A DNA stretch of 64,000 nt, taken from assembly GCF_002746455.1 (NCBI RefSeq), contig NZ_NWUW01000001.1:62001-126000 (forward strand), given 5' to 3'. The position numbers and the translations under genes were made by a program. Shown here one piece after another: positions 20,603 through 29,832 of the stretch. The notes under the pieces are model-generated. The model did no database searches. It worked only from the letters and a program-made list of their open reading frames with translations, and was not told the origin of the DNA. This DNA comes from Bacillus fungorum (GTDB taxonomy: Bacteria; Bacillota; Bacilli; Bacillales; Bacillaceae_G). The stretch's first letter is position 1. Each line of letters begins with the position of its first letter.

Positions 20603-22399
20603 ATGGGGAACAGAATTCCCGAAGAAGTTGTTGAACAGATTCGGACGTCATCCGATATTGTAGAAGTGATTGGTGAATACGTTCAACTTAGAAAACAGGG
20701 GCGTAACTATTTCGGCCTTTGTCCATTTCATGGTGAGAATTCTCCTTCATTTTCTGTTTCATCTGATAAGCAAATTTTTCATTGCTTCGGATGTGGAGAA
20801 GGTGGAAATGTATTTTCCTTTCTAATGAAAATGGAAGGACTGGCTTTTACTGAGGCTGTTCAAAAGCTAGGTGAAAGAAATGGAATTGCGGTTGCAGAGT
20901 ATACATCAGGGCAAGGACAACAAGAAGACATATCTGATGACACTGTCATCATGCAACAGGCTCATGAACTTTTGAAAAAGTATTATCATCATTTATTAGT
21001 AAATACAGAAGAAGGAAATGAAGCACTTTCGTATTTGTTAAAACGTGGTATTACAAAAGAGATGATTGAGAAGTTTGAAATTGGTTATGCGTCACCTGCT
21101 TGGGATGCAGCAACGAAAATTTTACAAAAAAGAGGTTTATCGCTATCAAGTATGGAACAAGCTGGTCTTCTCATAAGAAGCGAGAAGGATGGTAGTCATT
21201 ATGATCGCTTCCGTGGAAGAGTTATGTTTCCAATCTATACGTTACAAGGTAAAGTGATAGCGTTTAGTGGAAGGGCGCTAGGAGATGACACTCCGAAATA
21301 TTTAAATAGCCCAGAAACACCGATTTTTCACAAAAGTAAATTGTTGTATAACTTCCACCAAGCAAGGCCGTTTATTAGAAAACGTGGGCAAGTGGTCCTT
21401 TTTGAAGGGTATGCTGACGTACTAGCTGCGGTAAAAAGTGGTGTGGAAGAAGCTGTTGCGACAATGGGAACAGCTTTAACTGAAGAACAAGCAAAACTTC
21501 TGCGACGTAACGTTGAAACTGTTGTTCTTTGCTATGATGGTGATAAAGCAGGGCGAGAAGCGACGATGAAAGCAGGGCAATTATTGTTGCAAGTTGGTTG
21601 CCAAGTGAAAGTTACATCCTTGCCAGATAAGCTTGATCCTGATGAATATGTGCAACAATATGGGACAACTGCTTTTGAAAATCTTGTGAAATCAAGTATA
21701 AGTTTTGTTGGTTTTAAAATAAATTATTTGCGTTTAGGGAAAAATTTGCAAGATGAGTCGGGCAAAGAAGAGTATGTGAAAAGTGTTTTAAAAGAGTTAT
21801 CGTTGTTACAAGATGCGATGCAGGCAGAATCATATTTGAAGTCATTATCGCAAGAATTTTCGTATTCAATGGAAACACTTTTGAATCAATTGCACCAATA
21901 TCGCAAAGAACAAAAGGTACAGCAAAAACAAGTAAAGCAGGTTTCTAAGCCGTCTCAAATTGTTCAAACAAAACCGAAGTTAACAGGTTTTGAAAGGGCA
22001 GAAAGAGAAATTATTTACCATATGTTGCAAAGTCCAGAAGTGGCCGTTCGTATGGAATCCCACATAGAAGATTTTCATACAGAAGAACATAAAGGGATTT
22101 TATATGAACTATACGCATATTATGAAAAGGGAAATGAACCTTCAGTCGGAACATTTTTAAGTTGGCTCTCTGATGAAAAGTTGAAAAATATTATTACTGA
22201 TATTTCGACGGATGAATTTATTAATCCAGAATACACAGAAGAAGTGTTACAAGGCCATTTGGAGACGCTTAGACGTCATCAAGAAAAACTTGAAAAGATG
22301 GAAATCATCTTCAAGATAAAACAAATGGAAAAAACAGATCCTGTAGAGGCTGCTAAATATTATGTAGCATATTTACAAAATCAAAAAGCGAGAAAATAG
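20603..22399 (+). CDS. dnaG: DNA primase DnaG
   Basis: DnaG makes RNA primers for DNA replication. The 598-residue protein has the N-terminal CHC2 zinc domain (CPFHGENSPSF...FHCFGCGEGG, about residues 40-65), the RNA-polymerase core with the TOPRIM motif LFEGYADVLA (about 268) and DGDKAG, and a C-terminal helicase-binding domain joined by a Gln/Lys-rich linker. GGAGATGGAG precedes the ATG. It forms the macromolecular-synthesis operon with sigA, here without an intact yqxD in front. Confidence 0.97.
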   Translation: MGNRIPEEVVEQIRTSSDIVEVIGEYVQLRKQGRNYFGLCPFHGENSPSFSVSSDKQIFHCFGCGEGGNVFSFLMKMEGLAFTEAVQKLGERNGIAVAEYTSGQGQQEDISDDTVIMQQAHELLKKYYHHLLVNTEEGNEALSYLLKRGITKEMIEKFEIGYASPAWDAATKILQKRGLSLSSMEQAGLLIRSEKDGSHYDRFRGRVMFPIYTLQGKVIAFSGRALGDDTPKYLNSPETPIFHKSKLLYNFHQARPFIRKRGQVVLFEGYADVLAAVKSGVEEAVATMGTALTEEQAKLLRRNVETVVLCYDGDKAGREATMKAGQLLLQVGCQVKVTSLPDKLDPDEYVQQYGTTAFENLVKSSISFVGFKINYLRLGKNLQDESGKEEYVKSVLKELSLLQDAMQAESYLKSLSQEFSYSMETLLNQLHQYRKEQKVQQKQVKQVSKPSQIVQTKPKLTGFERAEREIIYHMLQSPEVAVRMESHIEDFHTEEHKGILYELYAYYEKGNEPSVGTFLSWLSDEKLKNIITDISTDEFINPEYTEEVLQGHLETLRRHQEKLEKMEIIFKIKQMEKTDPVEAAKYYVAYLQNQKARK

Positions 22400-22458
22400 C
22401 TTTTTTGATAAATTTTTAGTATAATGAATGTTTGTATCTCGCGTAAGGAGGGGAACAG

Positions 22459-23586
22459 ATGGCTGACAAACCAGCTCGTTCTAAACAAATTGAAACTGAA
22501 ATGACCCTTGAGCAAGTGAAAGAACAACTCACTGAGCTCGGAAAAAAACGTGGCGTTCTTACATATGAAGAGATTGCAGAACGCATGAATGGATTTGAAA
22601 TTGAATCCGATCAAATGGATGAATACTATGAATATTTAGGTGAACAAGGGATTGACTTAGTTGGCGACAATGACAACGACGAAGGCCCTAATAATCGCCA
22701 AATAGCAAAATCGGAAGAAGAATTCGACCTCAATGATTTAAGTGTACCACCGGGGGTTAAAATCAACGATCCTGTTCGTATGTATTTAAAAGAAATTGGT
22801 CGTGTAGATTTACTATCTGCAGAAGAAGAAATTCGACTTGCAACGCGTATTGAAGAAGGCGATGAAGAAGCGAAACGTCGTCTTGCAGAAGCAAACTTAC
22901 GTCTTGTAGTAAGTATTGCAAAGCGCTACGTGGGCCGTGGTATGCTTTTCTTAGACTTAATCCAAGAAGGGAATATGGGTCTAATTAAAGCGGTTGAAAA
23001 GTTCGATTATCGTAAAGGTTTCAAATTTAGTACGTATGCAACTTGGTGGATTCGCCAAGCAATTACACGTGCGATTGCAGACCAAGCAAGAACAATTCGT
23101 ATCCCAGTTCATATGGTTGAAACGATTAATAAGTTAATTCGTGTACAACGTCAATTATTACAAGATTTAGGACGTGAACCATCTCCTGAAGAGATTGGTG
23201 AAGAAATGGATCTTGCTCCAGAAAAAGTACGTGAAATCTTGAAAATTGCACAGGAGCCAGTTTCTCTTGAAACACCGATTGGTGAAGAAGATGACTCCCA
23301 TTTAGGTGATTTCATTGAAGACCAAGAAGCAACATCGCCTGCGGACCATGCAGCGTATGAATTGCTAAAAGAACAATTAGAAGATGTGTTAGATACACTA
23401 ACAGATCGTGAAGAAAATGTTCTACGTCTTCGTTTTGGTTTAGATGATGGACGAACTCGTACGCTTGAAGAAGTTGGGAAAGTATTCGGCGTAACGAGAG
23501 AACGTATCCGTCAAATTGAAGCAAAAGCACTTCGTAAATTGAGACATCCAAGCCGTAGTAAGCGTCTTAAGGATTTCTTAGAATAG
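22459..23586 (+). CDS. sigA: RNA polymerase primary sigma factor SigA
   Basis: The 375-residue housekeeping sigma factor. Region 1.1 occupies the acidic N-terminus (1-100); region 1.2 starts at [11 protein letters not shown]; region 2 contains [19 protein letters not shown], the core-binding part, and the -10 recognition helix [17 protein letters not shown]; region 3 follows; region 4 has the -35 recognition HTH ([20 protein letters not shown]). AAGGAGGGG precedes the ATG. It lies 59 bases after dnaG and ends in a strong terminator. Confidence 0.98.
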   Translation: MADKPARSKQIETEMTLEQVKEQLTELGKKRGVLTYEEIAERMNGFEIESDQMDEYYEYLGEQGIDLVGDNDNDEGPNNRQIAKSEEEFDLNDLSVPPGVKINDPVRMYLKEIGRVDLLSAEEEIRLATRIEEGDEEAKRRLAEANLRLVVSIAKRYVGRGMLFLDLIQEGNMGLIKAVEKFDYRKGFKFSTYATWWIRQAITRAIADQARTIRIPVHMVETINKLIRVQRQLLQDLGREPSPEEIGEEMDLAPEKVREILKIAQEPVSLETPIGEEDDSHLGDFIEDQEATSPADHAAYELLKEQLEDVLDTLTDREENVLRLRFGLDDGRTRTLEEVGKVFGVTRERIRQIEAKALRKLRHPSRSKRLKDFLE

Positions 23587-23595
23587 GCTACCTTT

Positions 23596-23629
23596 AAGTT
23601 TACTTCACCTTTGTGAAGTAAACTTTTTT
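23596..23629 (+). terminator. Terminator of dnaG-sigA
   Basis: AAGTTTACTTCAC (23596-23608) pairs perfectly with GTGAAGTAAACTT (23613-23625), loop CTTT, then T run. Confidence 0.93.
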
Positions 23630-23971
23630 ATTTTGTTAATTTTTGTTAAACTTTAGCTGTCAGCAACGATTACAATTTCTTGTAATTTATTTTACAGAAT
23701 TGTCTTTTGATTTGCAAATGCTCATTTTTCGATTTTTCGATTAATTTTGTTTATTCTATACAAAAATATATGTAGAAAAGTGAAAAATATGATGAGAAAC
23801 GTTAATAATTATCGAAATAATAAGCGATATAACAATAAAAAACAATAAACTGAATTTATGGAATATTTTTAACGATTAGTAGTTTACTCTTTTCTGATAG
23901 AGCGTTTTCAAGTACAATGGAAATGACTGAATCATCTAACTATTTAGGGGTATAGAGGGGGGAGAAGAGAT
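23630..23971 (+). other. AT-rich intergenic region before cccA
   Basis: About 340 bases, very AT-rich, with no reading frame I would support and no clear dyad. A TACAAT at 23913 could be a -10 box for cccA, but no convincing -35 accompanies it. AGAGGGGGGAG sits just before the cccA start. Confidence 0.5.
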
Positions 23972-24328
23972 ATGAAACGTAATCCGCTGATTCCGTTCGC
24001 TCTTATTGCAGCATTGGGTATTATCGTTATGTTTGTATTTTCATTTCAGGGGCTAAATAAATCTAAAGAGTTAGCTGATGCAAAAAATGGCGGGAAGCCA
24101 GCACAAACAGCATCAAAGCCAGAGGATATTGTGAAGCAAAGTTGTACGAGCTGCCACGGTGATCAGTTACAAGGGGCGGTAGGACCTAATTTACAAAAAA
24201 TTGGTGGGAAACTTTCAAAGGATGAAATTAAAGAAATTCTTTCGAAAGGAAAAGGAAATATGCCACCGAATATAGTTCCAGCTGATCAAGCCGCTAAAGT
24301 AGCTGATTGGTTATCGAAGAAAAAATAA
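23972..24328 (+). CDS. cccA: Membrane-anchored cytochrome c550
   Basis: The 118-residue protein has one N-terminal membrane anchor (about 7-25), an Ala/Lys-rich linker and a single class I cytochrome c domain. The heme attachment site is CTSCH (C58, C61, H62), and GNMPPN supplies the probable Met ligand. It transfers electrons to the terminal oxidase on the outside of the membrane. cccA downstream of sigA is also the B. subtilis arrangement. GGGGGGAG precedes the ATG. Confidence 0.94.
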   Translation: MKRNPLIPFALIAALGIIVMFVFSFQGLNKSKELADAKNGGKPAQTASKPEDIVKQSCTSCHGDQLQGAVGPNLQKIGGKLSKDEIKEILSKGKGNMPPNIVPADQAAKVADWLSKKK

Positions 24329-24339
24329 AGTTCCGTATT

Positions 24340-24373
24340 ACAAGCCTTTTGCTTATGCAAGGGGCTTGTTTTT
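24340..24373 (+). terminator. Terminator after cccA
   Basis: ACAAGCCTTTTGC (24340-24352) pairs with GCAAGGGGCTTGT (24357-24369) with G-T pairs, loop TTAT, then TTTT. Confidence 0.85.
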
Positions 24374-24493
24374 CTATATTTTCTAAAATACGATGAATGA
24401 TAGAGATGTGAATTGTTGTTATGGGCTTGCAACAACTACTATAAATTCATTATCATGGAGACAGACTGACAAGAGAAGGAGTAATGGAAATAC

Positions 24494-25201
24494 ATGAATG
24501 AAGTAAAGCTTTCAAAACGATTAGAAGAAGTTGTGCGTGAAATACCAGTAGGATCTACAGTTGCTGATATTGGATCGGATCATGCGTATTTACCGTGTTA
24601 TACAATTATAAATAATATTGCTACAAAAGCAGTCGCAGGAGAAGTTGTAGATGGACCATTTCGCTCTGCGCAAGCAACTGTAGCTGAAAGTGGTTTACAA
24701 GATAAAGTAAATGTGCGTAAAGGGAATGGATTAGCTGTTATCGCGCCAGGAGAAGTAGATGTAATTACGGTTGCTGGAATGGGCGGAGCGTTAATTCGTG
24801 ATATTTTAGAAAGTGGTAAAGAAAAATTAGAAGGTGTAACACGTTTAATTTTACAGCCGAATATTGCAGCGCATCACATTCGTGAATGGTTTATTGAGAA
24901 TGGATGGGAGCTTATCCATGAAAAAATCGTAAAAGAAGATGGGAAAATTTATGAGATTTTAGTAGGGGAACGAGGAAATATCGCGATTCCTTATTCTGAA
25001 AATAAACAAGCTGAATTGTTTATGGGACCATTTTTAATAAAAGAAAAAAGTGAAGCTTTCGTTGAAAAGTGGGAAGGAGAATTGAAAAACTTCCAAAATA
25101 TTTTAAAGCAGTTAGAACGTGCGGCTGATTCTGAAGAAACAAAAGCGAAGCGTGCGGAAGTAGAAGCGAAAATGAAAATGATAGGGGAGGTTTTATCATG
25201 A
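24494..25201 (+). CDS. trmK: tRNA (adenine22-N1)-methyltransferase TrmK
   Basis: TrmK methylates A22 in the D-arm of bacterial tRNAs. The 235-residue protein begins VKLSKRLEEVVREIP, has the SAM-binding motif VADIGSDHAYLP near residue 22, the catalytic-fold VAGMGGALI segment, and a C-terminal coiled-coil extension typical of TrmK. GAGAAGGAG precedes the ATG. Its stop overlaps the start of the nif3-like gene by 4 bases, an association seen throughout Firmicutes. Confidence 0.93.
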   Translation: MNEVKLSKRLEEVVREIPVGSTVADIGSDHAYLPCYTIINNIATKAVAGEVVDGPFRSAQATVAESGLQDKVNVRKGNGLAVIAPGEVDVITVAGMGGALIRDILESGKEKLEGVTRLILQPNIAAHHIREWFIENGWELIHEKIVKEDGKIYEILVGERGNIAIPYSENKQAELFMGPFLIKEKSEAFVEKWEGELKNFQNILKQLERAADSEETKAKRAEVEAKMKMIGEVLS

Positions 25202-26319
25202 GTAAAATTCCAAATGGCCATGAAATTATTTCTTTATTTGAAAGTATGTATCCAAAGCATTTGGCGATGGAAGGAGATAAGATTGGGCTGCAAATTGGAG
25301 CGCTTAATAAACCTGTGCAACACGTATTAATTGCGTTAGATGTAACGGAAGAAGTTGTGGATGAAGCAATTCAATTAGGAGCGAATGTCATTATTGCGCA
25401 TCACCCTTTAATCTTTAACCCGCTAAAAGCGATTCATACAGATAAGGCGTATGGAAAAATTATTGAAAAGTGTATGAAAAATGATATTGCAATCTATGCC
25501 GCACATACAAATGTGGATGTTGCTAAGGGTGGGGTAAATGATTTACTTGCTGAGGCGTTAGGATTACAAAATACAGAAGTTTTGGCACCAACATATGCAG
25601 AAGAAATGAAAAAAATTGTTGTGTTTGTGCCTGAAACTCATGCAGAAGAAGTAAGAAAAGCATTAGGAGATGCAGGTGCTGGTCATATCGGCAATTATAG
25701 CCACTGTACGTTTAGCAGTGAGGGTACAGGCATGTTTATACCTCAAAAGGGGACAAATCCTTATATCGGGGAAACTGGGCAGTTAGAACGCGTAGAAGAA
25801 GTGCGAATCGAAACGATTATTCCAGCTTCATTACAGCGAAAAGTGATTAAAGCAATGGTAACGGCACATCCATATGAAGAAGTAGCATATGATGTGTATC
25901 CACTTGATAATAAAGGTGAAATATTAGGGCTTGGAAAAATAGGATATTTACAAGAAGAAATGACACTTGGACAGTTTGCGGAACATGTAAAGAAATCATT
26001 AGATGTAAAGGGTGCGCGAGTTGTTGGAAAATTAGATGATAAAGTGCGCAAAGTAGCTGTACTTGGTGGCGATGGTAACAAATACATCAATCAAGCTAAA
26101 TTTAAAGGAGCAGATGTATTTGTAACGGGGGACATGTATTATCATGTGGCTCATGATGCGATGATGCTCGGTTTAAATATAGTTGATCCAGGACATAACG
26201 TTGAAAAGGTAATGAAGCAAGGTGTACAAAAGCAATTACAAGAAAAAGTAGATGCAAAGAAACTCAATGTACAAATTCATGCTTCGCAGTTACATACAGA
26301 TCCATTTACATTTGTATAA
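25198..26319 (+). CDS. Nif3-like dinuclear metal-centre protein (YqfO)
   Basis: The 373-residue protein is a Nif3/DUF34 family member with the inserted PII-like middle domain (about 130-235) found in Bacillus YqfO. Metal-ligand motifs are visible: HHPLIF near residue 65, AHTNVD near 102 and, near the end, HVAHDAMM and DPGHNVEK. It is often labelled GTP cyclohydrolase 1 type 2 homologue, but a physiological activity is not established. It overlaps trmK by 4 bases and shares a bidirectional terminator with ispH. Confidence 0.9.
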   Translation: MSKIPNGHEIISLFESMYPKHLAMEGDKIGLQIGALNKPVQHVLIALDVTEEVVDEAIQLGANVIIAHHPLIFNPLKAIHTDKAYGKIIEKCMKNDIAIYAAHTNVDVAKGGVNDLLAEALGLQNTEVLAPTYAEEMKKIVVFVPETHAEEVRKALGDAGAGHIGNYSHCTFSSEGTGMFIPQKGTNPYIGETGQLERVEEVRIETIIPASLQRKVIKAMVTAHPYEEVAYDVYPLDNKGEILGLGKIGYLQEEMTLGQFAEHVKKSLDVKGARVVGKLDDKVRKVAVLGGDGNKYINQAKFKGADVFVTGDMYYHVAHDAMMLGLNIVDPGHNVEKVMKQGVQKQLQEKVDAKKLNVQIHASQLHTDPFTFV

Positions 26320-26321
26320 GA

Positions 26322-26359
26322 AATAAAAACCGTTGCTTGTATAGGCAACGGTTTTTATT
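26322..26359. terminator. Bidirectional terminator between the nif3-like gene and ispH
   Basis: The 15-bp stem AATAAAAACCGTTGC (26322-26336) / GCAACGGTTTTTATT (26345-26359) has A and T tracts on both sides, serving the convergent genes. Confidence 0.92.
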
Positions 26360-27308
26360 ATTGTTCTTTTTTCACTTTTACACGAGGTAATATTTTTTGT
26401 AACGGTACTTTTCGAACTCTCTCCCACGTAGCGGGATTCATTGGATCATATTGCTCTAAGAAAGCAATAACTTCTTTTGTAATTGGTGTTGGAGTAGAAG
26501 CGCCTGCTGTAACAGCTACGTTTTCTACACCTTGTAGCCATTCTAATCTGATTTCACTTACGTCTGCAACGCGGTATGCTTTCGTACCAGCGATTTCTTG
26601 TGATACTTGTGCTAAACGGTTTGAGTTGTTACTTTTCGGATCACCAACAACAATTGTTAAGTCTGCAACATCAGCTTGTTTAGCAACGGCTTCTTGGCGA
26701 ACTTGAGTTGCTAAACAAATTTCCTTATGGAACTCTGCTGTTGGGAATTTCTTCTGAATGTCTTCCATTAAATGTTGAACATCCCATTGGCTCATTGTTG
26801 TTTGATTCGTAACTAAAATTTTATCCGTTGGGATTTCTAATGTTTTTAAATCATCAGCTCTTTCGATAAGATGAACGATGTCAGGTGCAATACCAACCGC
26901 GCCTTCTGGTTCTGGATGATTTTTCTTGCCGATATAAATAACGTGGTAACCTTCAGCTTTTTTTGCTTCAATAAGGTCGTGTGTTTTTGTAACATCTGGA
27001 CAAGTGGCATCAATTGTTGTTAAACCTTTTTCTTTTGCACGTTGTTTAACTTCTGGAGAAACACCGTGTGCAGTGAAAATAACAGTACCAGAATCGATTT
27101 TATCTAAAATTTCTAATCGACTTGGACCGTCTAATGTAATGATGCCATCTTCTTCGAATGCATCTGTTACATGTTTGTTGTGAACAATCATACCTAAAAT
27201 ATAAATAGGTCTTGGTAATGATGTATCTAATGCGGCGTTACGTGCAATAACCATCGCATCCACAACACCGTAGCAATAACCACGAGGGGAAATTTTAACA
27301 ATTTTCAT
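26358..27308 (-). CDS. ispH: 4-hydroxy-3-methylbut-2-enyl diphosphate reductase
   Basis: IspH makes IPP and DMAPP, the last step of the MEP isoprenoid pathway, using a 4Fe-4S cluster. The 316-residue protein starts [19 protein letters not shown] (cluster Cys12), has the [10 protein letters not shown] motif, the second ligand in DATCPDVTK and the third in [11 protein letters not shown], plus SNSNRL-type SNNSNRL substrate contacts. AGAAGGAGAGG precedes the start. It is convergent with the trmK operon. ispG of the same pathway is 8 kb away on the same strand. Confidence 0.97.
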   Translation of the reverse strand: MKIVKISPRGYCYGVVDAMVIARNAALDTSLPRPIYILGMIVHNKHVTDAFEEDGIITLDGPSRLEILDKIDSGTVIFTAHGVSPEVKQRAKEKGLTTIDATCPDVTKTHDLIEAKKAEGYHVIYIGKKNHPEPEGAVGIAPDIVHLIERADDLKTLEIPTDKILVTNQTTMSQWDVQHLMEDIQKKFPTAEFHKEICLATQVRQEAVAKQADVADLTIVVGDPKSNNSNRLAQVSQEIAGTKAYRVADVSEIRLEWLQGVENVAVTAGASTPTPITKEVIAFLEQYDPMNPATWERVRKVPLQKILPRVKVKKEQ

Positions 27309-27399
27309 ATGAGTAATCCTCTCCTTCTATAAACAAGGGATACTTTTGTGCATAGTCTTTTACATTATAAAGGAGGAGTGGATAGAAAACAAAGGATTG

Positions 27400-28110
27400 T
27401 TACACATACAGTTTTGGTTTTGTTGCTATTTTTTGAACGGGCTCCTCTCGTACTTCTTTTTCTATGGCTGGCTCAATCACTATTTTTTTTCTTTTTCTTT
27501 TTTTTTGTGGAGGAGGTGGAGTTGCTACCTCAACCTTTTCTGTTAAATCTTCGGCTGGATCTTCTTCCGTACTTTTTCCAGAGGTGAGGATTTTAACAAT
27601 GCTTGGTAGGTTACGCATAATGGGACCGTACTGTTCGACAACAGGGCTTACAGATTGAACGACTTGGGATACTTTTTCGATATTGTTTATCATATTAGTT
27701 GGATTCGAAATTAAATTTGCAAAAAAACTGCCGATACCACCGCTTGATGCTGCTGTAGTTGCTGCACCGCCGCGTGTTTCGTTTGATTCATACATTTGAG
27801 GGGGGATCATTTGCTCGGGATGCTGCTGCATGTATGGTTGATATTGATGTGAGTATTGATGTGGGTATTGTTGTTGATATTGGGGTGGCGGTTGCTGGTG
27901 TTGGTGCATCATTGGCGGCTGCCCTTCTATTTGTCGATAAGGCGGAACCATTTGCATGAAAGGTTCGGTTGGATCGTGTTTTTTAAAGAGTTTAGCAAGG
28001 AATCCCTTCTTTTTTTGTGCCATCGGTGGTAGTTGTGGAATTGGATATGGTGTATAAGGTTGTTGGCCTGGATTCGGATACATTTGTCTTACAGGAGATT
28101 TTGGAAACAT
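27400..28110 (-). CDS. vrrA: YqfQ-like protein with Gln/Tyr repeats (VrrA)
   Basis: The 236-residue product begins MFPKSPVRQMYPNPGQQ, has a Pro/Gln/Tyr/His-rich stretch (about 55-105) with QYQQ, QYPH, QYSH and QYQP in tandem, then a GGIGSFFANLISNPTNM segment, the YqfQ-type conserved helix region and a Lys-rich tail. This is the vrrA locus of the B. cereus group, a variable-number repeat typing marker in B. anthracis; B. subtilis has yqfQ here. Function unknown. AAGGAGG precedes the ATG at 28110; an upstream in-frame start at 28149 is less likely. Confidence 0.85.
   Translation of the reverse strand: MFPKSPVRQMYPNPGQQPYTPYPIPQLPPMAQKKKGFLAKLFKKHDPTEPFMQMVPPYRQIEGQPPMMHQHQQPPPQYQQQYPHQYSHQYQPYMQQHPEQMIPPQMYESNETRGGAATTAASSGGIGSFFANLISNPTNMINNIEKVSQVVQSVSPVVEQYGPIMRNLPSIVKILTSGKSTEEDPAEDLTEKVEVATPPPPQKKRKRKKIVIEPAIEKEVREEPVQKIATKPKLYV
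27835..27882 (-). repeat. Four 12-bp tandem repeats in vrrA
   Basis: Four consecutive 12-base units (27835-27846, 27847-27858, 27859-27870, 27871-27882) encode QYQP, QYSH, QYPH and QYQQ, read on the minus strand. The unit CAATATCAACAA, known as the vrrA repeat, is present once exactly at 27871-27882; the others differ at two to four positions. Confidence 0.85.
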
Positions 28111-28290
28111 GTGAGAAATCCTCCTTTCTTCAGTTAGGTATATACACATACAATATGCAATAAGAGGGAAGAAGGTTAGTTTTTGAAGTGAAAACCTAAA
28201 CTAAAGATGGATTTTACTTGTAGACTTCGATATAATGTAGACTTGACTGATTTGTGCGCGCAGTAGAAATTTAGAAAGAAGGTGTAACTT

Positions 28291-29601
28291 ATGACACAAC
28301 AAACTTTTACACAGTATGATTTTAAACCATTTTTAATAGATGCAGTTCGTGAACTACGCTTTACAGAGCCGACAGGAATTCAACAGAAAATTTTCCCGGT
28401 CGTGAAAAAAGGTGTAAGTGTAATTGGACAATCCCAAACAGGTTCTGGGAAAACACATGCATACTTACTTCCTACATTAAACAGAATTAATCCAAATCGT
28501 GAAGAAGTACAACTTGTTATTACAGCGCCTACTCGTGAGTTAGCACAACAAATTTACGAAGAAATCGTGAAATTAACAAAGTTCTGTGCGGAAGATCAAA
28601 TAATTACAGCACGTTGTTTAATTGGTGGAACTGATAAACAACGATCAATTGAAAAGTTGAAAAAACAACCTCATATTGTAGTTGGAACACCAGGACGTAT
28701 TAAAGACTTAGTAGAAGCACAAGCGCTATTTGTTCATAAAGCAAATACGATTATTGTCGATGAAGCAGACTTAATGCTTGATATGGGATTCATTCATGAT
28801 GTAGACAAAATTGCAGCACGCATGCCTAAAAACTTGCAAATGTTAGTTTTCTCTGCAACAATTCCTCAAAAACTAAAACCGTTTCTGAAGAAATATATGG
28901 AGAATCCAGAGCATATTCATATCAATCCCAAACAAGTTGCAGCTGGAAACATTGAACACTATTTAGTGCCTTCTAAACATCGTAACAAAATTGATTTAGT
29001 GAATAAAATGCTACTTCAATTTAAACCATATTTAGCAGTTGTTTTCACGAATACGAAAAAGATGGCAGACCAAGTTGCTGATGGATTAATGGAACGCGGC
29101 TTAAAAGTTGGACGAATTCACGGAGATTTATCACCACGTGATCGTAAAAAAATGATGAAACAAATTCGTGACCTTGAATTCCAATATATTGTTGCGACTG
29201 ATTTAGCAGCACGTGGTATTGATATTGAAGGGATTAGCCATGTTATTAACTATGAGCTACCATCAGATTTAGATTTCTTCGTTCACCGCGTTGGAAGAAC
29301 AGCACGTGCGGGGCATTCTGGTATTGCAGTGACGATTTATGATCCAGCAAACGAAGAAGCGTTAGATAGCTTAGAAAAACAACGTCATATCGAGTTTAAA
29401 CATGTAGATTTACGTGGAGATGAGTGGGCGGATTTAGGTGAGCGTCGTCGTCGTAAGAGCCGTAAAAAACCAAATGACGAACTTGATGTTATGGCAACGA
29501 AAGTTATTAAAAAACCGAAAAAAGTAAAACCAAACTATAAACGTAAACTTGCAACAGAACGTGACAAAGTGAAGAAAAAATATAGCAATAAAAAAAGATA
29601 A
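28291..29601 (+). CDS. cshB: DEAD-box RNA helicase CshB
   Basis: The 436-residue helicase has all motifs: Q motif PTGIQQKIFP, motif I QTGSGKT (about residue 50), PTRELA, TPGR, DEAD (VDEADLML), SAT (FSATIP), and the C-terminal domain ending HRVGRTARAG. A Lys/Arg-rich tail follows. CshB is one of the cold-associated RNA helicases of bacilli, acting in RNA folding and turnover. GAAAGAAGGTG precedes the ATG. It is monocistronic, with its stop inside the terminator stem. Confidence 0.94.
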   Translation: MTQQTFTQYDFKPFLIDAVRELRFTEPTGIQQKIFPVVKKGVSVIGQSQTGSGKTHAYLLPTLNRINPNREEVQLVITAPTRELAQQIYEEIVKLTKFCAEDQIITARCLIGGTDKQRSIEKLKKQPHIVVGTPGRIKDLVEAQALFVHKANTIIVDEADLMLDMGFIHDVDKIAARMPKNLQMLVFSATIPQKLKPFLKKYMENPEHIHINPKQVAAGNIEHYLVPSKHRNKIDLVNKMLLQFKPYLAVVFTNTKKMADQVADGLMERGLKVGRIHGDLSPRDRKKMMKQIRDLEFQYIVATDLAARGIDIEGISHVINYELPSDLDFFVHRVGRTARAGHSGIAVTIYDPANEEALDSLEKQRHIEFKHVDLRGDEWADLGERRRRKSRKKPNDELDVMATKVIKKPKKVKPNYKRKLATERDKVKKKYSNKKR

Positions 29602-29624
29602 GGGGTTTCCCTTATCTTTTTTTT
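29597..29624 (+). terminator. Terminator after cshB
   Basis: GATAAGGG (29597-29604) pairs with CCCTTATC (29609-29616), loop GTTT, followed by T8. The cshB stop codon is in the stem. Confidence 0.93.
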
Positions 29625-29626
29625 AT

Positions 29627-29684
29627 CCCGCTATTTGTGAGAGGTGTAATCAATATGGATAGAAAATATTGATTAAAGTTTCAC
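29627..29684 (-). mobile_element. Short bcr1-like repeat, 58 bp
   Basis: It begins CCCGCTATTTG right after TTTAT (29622-29626) and ends ATTGATTAAAGTTTCAC, the same termini as the 146-bp copy at 45649 read on this strand. The middle carries an ATCAATAT...ATATTGAT dyad. The right flank reads TTAAT, one base off TTTAT. It overlaps the cshB terminator T run. Confidence 0.6.
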
Positions 29685-29832
29685 TTAATCCAGCTAATTT
29701 AAATGAAGAGTATAGTCTGTTTAAATAGTCATATGAATTTGTGTAGTGCGTTTTTTGTGAACAAACAATTCACTACATATTTCTACAAATTATGCTATCA
29801 TTATATCTATTGTATATTGAAGAGGTGATTGT

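Noticed and set aside
27346-27959. Several plus-strand frames opposite vrrA
   Set aside because: They are reverse images of the Gln/Pro-rich repeats, giving Phe/Leu- or Asp/Val-rich strings without ribosome-binding sites.
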